A DNA stretch of 23,656 nt from positions 1 to 23,656 of the forward strand of contig JAKFFO010000070.1 of NCBI GenBank assembly GCA_036675035.1, read 5' to 3'. Under the pieces are notes generated by a model. The model was not told where the DNA came from. It was given only the letters and a program-made list of their open reading frames with translations, and made no database searches. This document shows positions 15,101 to 23,656 of the stretch, in pieces. The position numbers and the translations under genes are program-made. Origin of the DNA: MESE01 sp036675035. GTDB lineage: Bacteria; Pseudomonadota; Gammaproteobacteria; Burkholderiales; Burkholderiaceae_D. Positions within the stretch are counted from its first letter, which is position 1. Every line of letters begins with the position of its first letter.

Positions 15101-15115
15101 AACGAAAGATTCGTT
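15101..15115. promoter_or_regulatory. Candidate operator for the Lrp-type regulator
   Basis: AACGAAAGATTCGTT is a perfect 6-3-6 palindrome (AACGAA / TTCGTT), in the 15-base dyad form favoured by Lrp-type proteins. A related half-site, AAACGATTT, lies just before it (15091-15099). The palindrome is 23 bases upstream of the regulator start and 96 bases upstream of rocD, suited to autoregulation plus control of rocD. Confidence 0.5.
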
Positions 15116-15210
15116 CGTATATTGTCATATTAGCGGCGAATTACGCAAAAAAATTTCCCCCGATCCTGACTATCATGAGGTCATCCAATGACGCGCCATA
15201 AGGTGCTGCG

Positions 15211-16467
15211 ATGAAACGATTGATTGAACTGGAAAACCGATACTGCGCCCGCAACTATGACCCGTTGCCGGTTGTGCTCGAAGGTGGTGAAGGCGTGTGG
15301 CTGCGTGATATCGACGGCAAACGTTATCTTGACATGATGTCTGCATATTCGGCGGTCAGCTTCGGCCATGGCCATCCGGTGCTGGTTGCGGCGCTGACCG
15401 CGCAGGCGCAACGGCTGGCCGTGACATCGCGCGCCTACCATACCGATCAACTTGGCCCTTTCCTGCGGTTGCTGTGCGAAATGACCGGTCTGCCAAAGGC
15501 GTTGCCGATGAATACCGGCGCCGAAGCAGTCGAAACGGCATTGAAGGCGGCGCGCAAATGGGGACATAAGGTCAAGGGTATTTCCGACAATAGCGCGGAG
15601 ATTATTGTTTGCAAAGGCAACTTTGCCGGGCGCACCACCACCATAGTCGGATTTTCATCGGAGGCGCAATATCGGGACGGCTTCGGGCCGTTTGCGCCAG
15701 GATTCGTGCCTGTACCGTTCGGCGATTCCGCTTCGCTTGAAGCGGCAATCACGCCGCGCACGGCCGCTTTTCTGGTTGAGCCGATCCAGGGCGAGGCTGG
15801 CATCGTCGTGCCGCCAGCCGGCTACCTTGCACGATGCCGCGAGATTTGCACGCGTCATAACGTATTGCTGATTTGTGACGAAGTGCAGACCGGGCTGGGG
15901 CGTACCGGCCGCCTGCTGGCAAGCGACCATGACGGAGTCAGGCCGGATGGCCTGATTCTCGGTAAGGCGCTGGGTGGCGGATTGCTGCCTGTGTCCGCTT
16001 TCCTCGCGCGCGAAGACGTGATGAGCGTATTCAGCCCAGGCGATCATGGCAGCACATTCGGCGGCAACCCGCTGGCCGCCGCGGTCGGCGCCGCCGCGCT
16101 TCGCTTGTTACGCGACGGCCGGCTGGCCGAACACGCGCAAGCAATGGGTAACCGGTTGTTCGATGGGTTGAACGCAATTGATCATCCTGCAATTCGCGAT
16201 GTGCGCGGCAAGGGTTTGCTGATCGGATTGGAACTGGATCCCGCAGTGATCTCGGCGCGCGGATTCTGCGAGCATCTGATGCATCGGGGGATTTTGTCCA
16301 AAGACACGCATGCGACGGTGGTGCGTTTCGCGCCGCCGTTGGTCATCACCGAATCCGAGATCGATGCCGCATTGAAAATCATCGGCACCGTCTTCGACTT
16401 GTTGCCGAACGCGGGTGGCGGTCACGGCCGACGCGCCGCTGCCGTAACAGCGCGTATTGCCGCATGA
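15211..16467 (+). CDS. rocD: Ornithine--oxo-acid aminotransferase
   Basis: Transfers the delta-amino group of ornithine to 2-oxoglutarate, giving glutamate-5-semialdehyde and glutamate; a PLP-dependent class-III aminotransferase of 418 residues. The PLP lysine is K252 in LILGKALGGG. D223 in ICDEVQTGLGRTG contacts the cofactor ring, and VEPIQGEAGIVVPPAGYL (189-206) and NTGAEAVETALKAAR (101-115) are standard. The N-terminus LENRYCARNYDPLPVVL is characteristic of ornithine aminotransferases rather than acetylornithine ones. An AAGG ribosome-binding site is 7 bases upstream. The last 20 or so residues (Gly/Arg/Ala-rich) extend slightly beyond the family core. The downstream hydrolase begins 26 bases after the stop, so the two form an operon. 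Confidence 0.94.
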   Translation: MKRLIELENRYCARNYDPLPVVLEGGEGVWLRDIDGKRYLDMMSAYSAVSFGHGHPVLVAALTAQAQRLAVTSRAYHTDQLGPFLRLLCEMTGLPKALPMNTGAEAVETALKAARKWGHKVKGISDNSAEIIVCKGNFAGRTTTIVGFSSEAQYRDGFGPFAPGFVPVPFGDSASLEAAITPRTAAFLVEPIQGEAGIVVPPAGYLARCREICTRHNVLLICDEVQTGLGRTGRLLASDHDGVRPDGLILGKALGGGLLPVSAFLAREDVMSVFSPGDHGSTFGGNPLAAAVGAAALRLLRDGRLAEHAQAMGNRLFDGLNAIDHPAIRDVRGKGLLIGLELDPAVISARGFCEHLMHRGILSKDTHATVVRFAPPLVITESEIDAALKIIGTVFDLLPNAGGGHGRRAAAVTARIAA

Positions 16468-16493
16468 ATTCTTGCTTACGAGAGGACTCTACA

Positions 16494-17333
16494 GTGACTG
16501 ACCGTTTCCTGATGTGCGCACCAGACCACTTCGAGGTCGCCTATGTCATCAATCCATGGATGGAAGGCAATATTGCGCGCGGCAATAATGAAACTGCGAC
16601 GCAGCAATGGAACGCGCTGGCCAGCTTGCTTGGGAATGTGGCGCAAGTCGAGCGCGTCACGGCTGCGTCCGGTGTGCCGGATATGGTGTTTACCGCCAAT
16701 GCAGGTCTGGTGCTCGGAAAAAAATTTGTGCTGTCGCGGTTTTTGCATGAACAGCGTCAGGCGGAAGAGCCGCATTTCGCAAAATGGTTCGCAGGGCAGG
16801 GCTTTGACGTGCTGATGCTTCCGCACGATATGCCGTTCGAAGGCGCGGGCGATGCCTTGCTGGACCGGCGCGAGCCGCTGTTGTGGCTGGGGTATGGACA
16901 TCGCTCGGATCAATTGTGCGCCCCGATCCTTGCGGCTTGGCTTGATATCGACGTCGAGCCGCTGAGGCTGGTGAACGATCGTTTCTATCATCTCGATACC
17001 TGCTTCTGCCCACTGGAGGGTGGATATCTGATGTATTACCCGGACGCATTCGATGTCGCTTCCCAGGCCCGGATTGCGGCGCGAGTCCCGGCCGAATACC
17101 GGATTCCGGTAGCCGATGGCGACGCGTTCGATTTTGCCTGCAACGCAGTCAATTCCGGCCGACATGTTTTCTTGAATCGCGCGTCCGCTGCATTGATCAG
17201 TGAATTGCAGTCGCGCGGCTTCACGGTGCGGCAAACGCCATTGACTGAATTCATGAAGGCGGGCGGATCGGCGAAATGCCTGACGCTGAAGCTGACGGAG
17301 ACGCGCTTGCCGGCAGCGCAAGTTGCTGCCTGA
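16494..17333 (+). CDS. Arginine dihydrolase/dimethylargininase-like hydrolase (ArgZ/AgrE N-domain type)
   Basis: A 279-residue guanidino-group-modifying enzyme of the amidinotransferase/DDAH superfamily. The GTG at 16494 is chosen for its GAGAGGA ribosome-binding site 7 bases away; an ATG at 16464 overlapping the rocD stop is the alternative. The N-terminus MCAPDHFEVAYVINPWMEGN (residues 7-26) is very close to the cyanobacterial arginine dihydrolase ArgZ/AgrE. Catalytic candidates are N69 (FTANAG), E116 (FEGAGD), H166 (YHLDTC) and C262 (GGSAKCLTLKL). As I recall them, the ArgZ residues are N71, E118, H168 and C264, a constant offset of two. Dihydrolase activity would give ornithine directly for rocD, without a carbamoyltransferase or kinase. 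Arginine deiminase or dimethylargininase activity remains possible. Confidence 0.85.
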   Translation: MTDRFLMCAPDHFEVAYVINPWMEGNIARGNNETATQQWNALASLLGNVAQVERVTAASGVPDMVFTANAGLVLGKKFVLSRFLHEQRQAEEPHFAKWFAGQGFDVLMLPHDMPFEGAGDALLDRREPLLWLGYGHRSDQLCAPILAAWLDIDVEPLRLVNDRFYHLDTCFCPLEGGYLMYYPDAFDVASQARIAARVPAEYRIPVADGDAFDFACNAVNSGRHVFLNRASAALISELQSRGFTVRQTPLTEFMKAGGSAKCLTLKLTETRLPAAQVAA

Positions 17334-17388
17334 ACGGGACATGACATAAACGCCGTCAAGCCGATCGCCAATGCAGATATCTGATGGA

Positions 17389-17404
17389 ATCGGCTGGCGC
17401 CGAT
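17389..17404. terminator. Hairpin between convergent hydrolase and DUF2892 genes
   Basis: ATCGGC (17389-17394) pairs with GCCGAT (17399-17404) around a 4-base loop, between two convergent stops. The following T-content is poor in both directions, so this is a weak bidirectional terminator candidate. Confidence 0.3.
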
Positions 17405-17424
17405 CTTATGCGTCGAGGGCCTGC

Positions 17425-17685
17425 CTATTTGTACCGGCTACGGATCGATGCACTGGATAACGGGCCGCCCAGCATTGCGCTAATGTAGCAAATGTCGAAC
17501 ACTGCCGAGCTCAATGGAAGCGCGCTCCAGGCCATCGATAGCACACCAAGCGGATGATCCCGGTACAGGTAGCCGACCACGAGAAATCCTGTGCCGGCGA
17601 GCAGGCGAAAGGCGCGGCCCGCGGGACTGTTGATGAATTTCCCGAGAGCCGATTGATTGAATGCTTCGTTCCAATTCATGATCAT
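17425..17685 (-). CDS. DUF2892 (YgaP-type) small membrane protein
   Basis: An 86-residue inner-membrane protein. Two hydrophobic segments are seen, about residues 29-41 (LLAGTGFLVVGYL) and 48-70 (VLSMAWSALPLSS through CYISAML). The short polar N-terminus and the arrangement match the DUF2892/YgaP transmembrane domain, which in some proteins is fused to a rhodanese. The ATG at 17685 is chosen because GGAG lies 7 bases upstream; the second ATG, at 17679, gives the family-like start MNWNEAF. It lies 112 bases downstream of the DsrE-like gene on the same strand, so they may be cotranscribed, which would fit a sulfur-handling role. Function otherwise unknown. Confidence 0.75.
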   Translation of the reverse strand: MIMNWNEAFNQSALGKFINSPAGRAFRLLAGTGFLVVGYLYRDHPLGVLSMAWSALPLSSAVFDICYISAMLGGPLSSASIRSRYK

Positions 17686-17797
17686 AAGAAATCTCCGTAA
17701 TGGTGAACTGGCCGGCCCGGCAATCAGCAGCATTGTGCTGACCGACTGCTATCACCGACTCAGTTTTCTGATGCGATCGTCGGGTTTTCCATTCCGC

Positions 17798-18166
17798 TTA
17801 AAAACTTAAAGTGGCGGCCCCGCGCAAGATCAGTTCATGCATCACGCTCGACCCGGCAATGACGACGCCTTCGAGCAGGTCCTCCTGGGTATAGCCACGG
17901 CTCTTGACACATGGAGTGCAAGCCCAGAGCGTGCCACCGCGGTTCATGAAATCGTGCAGCATGTTCGCCAACGGTTCAAGCGGCTTGACATGCGTCATAT
18001 CGGCGGCGCCGCGCCGCACGATGTCAACGCCCGAGCTGGTTAAGAAAATTGAAACCTTCAAGCCGGCAGTCATCCCGCCAAGGGCGATGATCAGACCTGC
18101 GGAAGACAATTCATGGTCGATGCCATGCGTAATCACAACGACCAGATCCCGTGCTTGCGTAGTCAT
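17798..18166 (-). CDS. DsrE/DsrF-like sulfur-relay family protein
   Basis: A small cytoplasmic protein of 122 residues with the DsrE-like alpha/beta fold (VVVITHGIDH, LIIALGGMTAGLKVSIFLTSSGV). DsrE-type proteins carry or transfer sulfur on a cysteine. Here C83 and C86 in WACTPCVKSRGY occupy the family position, and the CxxC pairing is a distinctive form. The start at 18166 follows a strong GAGGAG ribosome-binding site 7 bases upstream; the longer frame to 18319 overlaps the divergent AraC gene and is not used. It is divergent from an AraC regulator 61 bases away and upstream of a DUF2892 membrane protein. A sulfur-trafficking or redox role is inferred; partners are unknown. Confidence 0.82.
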   Translation of the reverse strand: MTTQARDLVVVITHGIDHELSSAGLIIALGGMTAGLKVSIFLTSSGVDIVRRGAADMTHVKPLEPLANMLHDFMNRGGTLWACTPCVKSRGYTQEDLLEGVVIAGSSVMHELILRGAATLSF

Positions 18167-18197
18167 AATTTTCTCCTCAAGTCCACCTTGTATAAGT

Positions 18198-18208
18198 ATT
18201 ATGATAAT
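18198..18208. promoter_or_regulatory. Palindrome in the DsrE/AraC divergent promoter region
   Basis: ATTATGATAAT is a perfect 11-base dyad in the AT-rich part of the 61-base gap between the DsrE-like and AraC-type genes. It may be a regulator site or part of overlapping -10 regions (TATAAG and TATTAT are adjacent). AT-rich dyads arise easily by chance. Confidence 0.3.
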
Positions 18209-18227
18209 GGCTCTGTGAAGGGTGGCT

Positions 18228-19229
18228 ATGACAGAAACGCCGAAACTAATGCCCGAAACGCCGCACGCATCTGCCGACCCGTTATCCGACGTGCTGGGCA
18301 GCATGCACTTGAGCGGCATGGTGCTGTTCCGCGCGGAATTTCGCGAACCCTGGTCGGTGCTGGCGCCGGATTCCTGTCAGCTTGCCCAACTGCTGCCGTT
18401 TCGTACTGAACACATCATCCCCTTTCATGTCATCGCTGCAGGAGGCTGCTGGCTGCAGATGCCGGAGCGTGCCCCGGTTTGGTTGAGTGAGGGAGACGCG
18501 GTGCTCCTGCCATACGGCGGCAGCCATTGCCTGGCCGGTCGAGACACTGTCGACGCGGTACCGGTCGGTCAATTGTTGCCATCGCAGCCCTGGAGTGATA
18601 TCCCGATTGTCGAATACGGCGGGTCAGGCTCCGGCACCAGCGTTCTATGCGGCTTTCTTCAGTGCGACGAGTTGCTGTTTCATCCGGTCCTGCGCCATCT
18701 GCCGGTTTTGCTGCACGTCGGCATGGATGCCAGCGAAGATGGCAACTGGCTGGCCGGCACGATCCGCCATACCATCGCGGAAGCCTGCAAGCCGCTGCCT
18801 GGATCGCGCAGCATGTTGCCGCGTCTGACCGAGCTCATGTTTGTGGAGATTCTTCGCAAATTCATGCAGGGTCTGACAGTCGACGAAGTCGGCTGGTTCG
18901 CCGCGTTGAATGACCGGGTGACGGGAGCGGCCTTGAAATTCATGCATGCAGCCCCTCTCCAAGACTGGAGCGTCGAGGGCCTGGCCCGCAAAGTGGGCGT
19001 GTCGCGCACGGTACTGGCCGAGCGATTCAAGTATTTTCTCGATCAGCCGCCGATGCAGTATCTGGCGCGCTGGCGATTGCAGCTTGCGGCGAAGCAACTG
19101 AAGACGAGCAACATGCCGATAAAGGTCATCGCTGATCAAACCGGCTACGAATCCGAAGCGGCCTTCAGCCGCGCATTCAAACGTCACTACGGATTGCCTC
19201 CAGGCGATTGGCGAAGACGATCGGCATGA
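18228..19229 (+). CDS. AraC family transcriptional regulator with cupin-type sensor domain
   Basis: A 333-residue regulator. The N-terminal half is the AraC-type cupin_6 sensor domain: EHIIPFHVIAAGGCWL near 61-76 and the characteristic LSEGDAVLLPYGGSH at 87-100. The C-terminal DNA-binding domain has two helix-turn-helix units, about 248-270 (WSVEGLARKVGVSRTVLAERF) and 297-320 (ADQTGYESEAAFSRAFKRHYG), then the ending LPPGDWR. The ATG at 18228 has AAGG 6 bases upstream; a GTG at 18222 is too close to that site. It is divergent from the DsrE-like gene and most likely controls it. The effector is unknown. Confidence 0.92.
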   Translation: MTETPKLMPETPHASADPLSDVLGSMHLSGMVLFRAEFREPWSVLAPDSCQLAQLLPFRTEHIIPFHVIAAGGCWLQMPERAPVWLSEGDAVLLPYGGSHCLAGRDTVDAVPVGQLLPSQPWSDIPIVEYGGSGSGTSVLCGFLQCDELLFHPVLRHLPVLLHVGMDASEDGNWLAGTIRHTIAEACKPLPGSRSMLPRLTELMFVEILRKFMQGLTVDEVGWFAALNDRVTGAALKFMHAAPLQDWSVEGLARKVGVSRTVLAERFKYFLDQPPMQYLARWRLQLAAKQLKTSNMPIKVIADQTGYESEAAFSRAFKRHYGLPPGDWRRRSA

Positions 19230-19257
19230 TGTTCGCGAGCCGCAAGATGCGCTCCTC

Positions 19258-19287
19258 CTTACGCAAATATCTGGTTTGACGTATAAT
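19258..19287 (+). promoter_or_regulatory. metH promoter
   Basis: A perfect -10 box TATAAT lies at 19282-19287. The -35 is poor: CTTACG at 19258-19263 with 18-base spacing is the best fit. A start at about 19293 would put the riboswitch first stem right at the 5' end of the RNA. Confidence 0.6.
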
Positions 19288-19293
19288 TTTGTT

Positions 19294-19374
19294 GCGCCGA
19301 TTTGATTGAACAAGTCAAACCCAGCTTGCGGGCGCCAGGGTCAAGTCCCACTAATAAATACTGCTAAAGCGGCC
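19294..19374 (+). promoter_or_regulatory. SAM-II (SAM-alpha) type riboswitch upstream of metH
   Basis: The region reads as an H-type pseudoknot in the SAM-II class. P1 is GCGCC (19294-19298) with GGCGC (19331-19335). The loop starts with the conserved GATTTGA (19299-19305). CAGCTTGC (19322-19329) precedes the closing strand. The 3' tail has TAAATACTGCTAAAG (19355-19369), matching the class core UAAAU-N3-GCUAAA. P2 can form between GCTT (19324-19327) and AAGC (19367-19370), extended by CC with GG across a bulged A. A small GGG/CCC hairpin (19338-19349) sits in the linker, an insertion relative to the minimal form. The class binds S-adenosylmethionine and normally turns off methionine genes, which fits metH. 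Identification is by recalled consensus. Confidence 0.82.
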
Positions 19375-19377
19375 ATG

Positions 19378-19420
19378 AAAAACCCGGTCCCTTTTTGCAG
19401 GCCGGGTTTTTTGCTTTTTT
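19378..19420 (+). terminator. Intrinsic terminator, expression platform before metH
   Basis: AAAAACCCGG (19378-19387) pairs with CCGGGTTTTT (19402-19411), plus an inner CC/GG pair across a bulged T, and T-rich sequence follows to 19420. It lies between the riboswitch and the metH ATG at 19438, so termination here would prevent metH expression. CGGCC (19370-19374) at the riboswitch end can pair with GGCCG (19400-19404) of the terminator's 3' arm, a possible antiterminator used when SAM is absent. Confidence 0.85.
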
Positions 19421-19437
19421 GAGCTCAAATACACATT

Positions 19438-23196
<3,759 letters not shown>

Positions 23197-23202
23197 TCAG
23201 GG

Positions 23203-23239
23203 CCGAAGCGCGGATCTGAAACGGATCCGCGCCTTCCGG
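23203..23239. terminator. Hairpin between metH and the MFS gene
   Basis: GCGCGGATC (23208-23216) and GATCCGCGC (23224-23232) form a perfect 9-base stem with a 7-base loop, extended with a bulge by flanking CCGAAG/CTTCCGG. It starts a few bases after the metH stop and lies between convergent genes. It lacks a clear T-run, so efficiency is uncertain, but a bidirectional terminator is likely. Confidence 0.5.
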
Positions 23240-23257
23240 TATTTCTGCCAGGCCTTC

Positions 23258-23656
23258 CTACTTTGCTTGAAGCTCCGGCGCGGTTCGCACATCAGAAATG
23301 GCGCGCATCGGCGACATTGCGAATGCGATCAATACGATCGCTATCAACAAGCTACCGCAGCCTACGAATAATTGACCGAGCGTGATGCTGCGCATCAGCC
23401 AGCCGGTAAGCGCCGCTGAAACAGGCGTGATCCCCATGAATATGAACATGAACAGGCCCATGGTCCTGCCCATCATGTGGAGCGGTACGCGCTGCTGAAT
23501 CCAGGTAAACGACACCAGCTGCACGAAGCCGCCCAGCATTCCGATCATCAGCAGCAACGCCGCACCTTGCCATGTCATATTGATATATCCCATCGGGATG
23601 AACAGCGCGCCGACCAGGCAGTCAAGCATCAGTATCGTGGTGACCATATTGCCGAT
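23258..23656 (-). CDS. MFS transporter, C-terminal part (cut by window edge)
   Basis: The minus-strand frame is open from the right edge to a TAG at 23258, giving 132 visible codons. The first visible residues are IGN ahead of the internal Met at 23647, so the real start lies outside the window. About four membrane segments are seen (for example ILMLDCLVGALFIPMGY, AALLLMIGMLGGFVQLVSF, MGLFMFIFMGITPVSAAL, LLIAIVLIAFAM). The loop IQQRVPLHMMGRTMGLF matches the MFS segment (QxxVPxxxRGRVxG-like) of drug/metabolite exporters. The substrate cannot be judged. It converges on metH, with a hairpin between the stops. Confidence 0.8.
   Translation of the reverse strand: MGNMVTTILMLDCLVGALFIPMGYINMTWQGAALLLMIGMLGGFVQLVSFTWIQQRVPLHMMGRTMGLFMFIFMGITPVSAALTGWLMRSITLGQLFVGCGSLLIAIVLIAFAMSPMRAISDVRTAPELQAK

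Noticed and set aside
16476..17342. 288-codon minus-strand open frame opposite the ArgZ-like gene
   Set aside because: The plus strand has the full conserved enzyme with catalytic residues and a ribosome-binding site; the minus-strand product has no family resemblance.
19294..19374. Cobalamin or SAH riboswitch as the metH leader
   Set aside because: No B12-box or SAH-riboswitch core is seen; the short pseudoknot-type motifs fit SAM-II instead.

Overview
The window looks like chromosomal DNA of a betaproteobacterium, most likely order Burkholderiales and plausibly family Oxalobacteraceae. This is inferred from moderate-to-high GC, the protein sequences, and the housekeeping block LysM protein-dprA-smg-topB divergent from def-fmt, an order I associate with that group. 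No rRNA, tRNA, CRISPR array, insertion sequence or phage gene was seen.

Layout. (1) 1-4762, minus strand: a complete-looking branched-chain/hydrophobic amino-acid ABC importer operon, livK-livG-livF-livH-livM, cut by the left edge inside livM. Genes overlap by ATGA at two junctions, and a strong intercistronic hairpin follows livK. (2) 5186-5464, minus: a tiny serine-rich lipoprotein with a strong terminator and an FNR/Anr-like box upstream. (3) 5854-6729, plus: a 3-hydroxyisobutyrate-dehydrogenase-family oxidoreductase, convergent with topB. (4) 6746-12514, minus: LysM protein, dprA (GTG start), smg and topB (lysine/alanine-rich tail). (5) 12689-14567, plus: def and fmt, separated by an unexplained 394-base gap. 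(6) 14602-17333: an Lrp/AsnC regulator divergent from a two-gene operon, rocD plus a guanidine-modifying hydrolase resembling the arginine dihydrolase ArgZ/AgrE. Together these would turn arginine into ornithine and then glutamate semialdehyde. (7) 17425-19229: a DsrE-like protein and a DUF2892 membrane protein, divergent from an AraC regulator. (8) 19282-23196: metH preceded by a consensus -10 box, a SAM-II-type riboswitch and an intrinsic terminator. (9) 23258-23656, minus: the C-terminal end of an MFS transporter, cut by the right edge.

The strongest non-coding discovery is the SAM-II-like riboswitch with a terminator platform in front of metH. The class is known mainly from alphaproteobacteria. 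The most interesting metabolic unit is the Lrp / rocD / arginine-dihydrolase-like cluster, where the proposed catalytic residues can all be placed. The rest is largely ordinary housekeeping or transport DNA, with a few regulatory structures worth checking.
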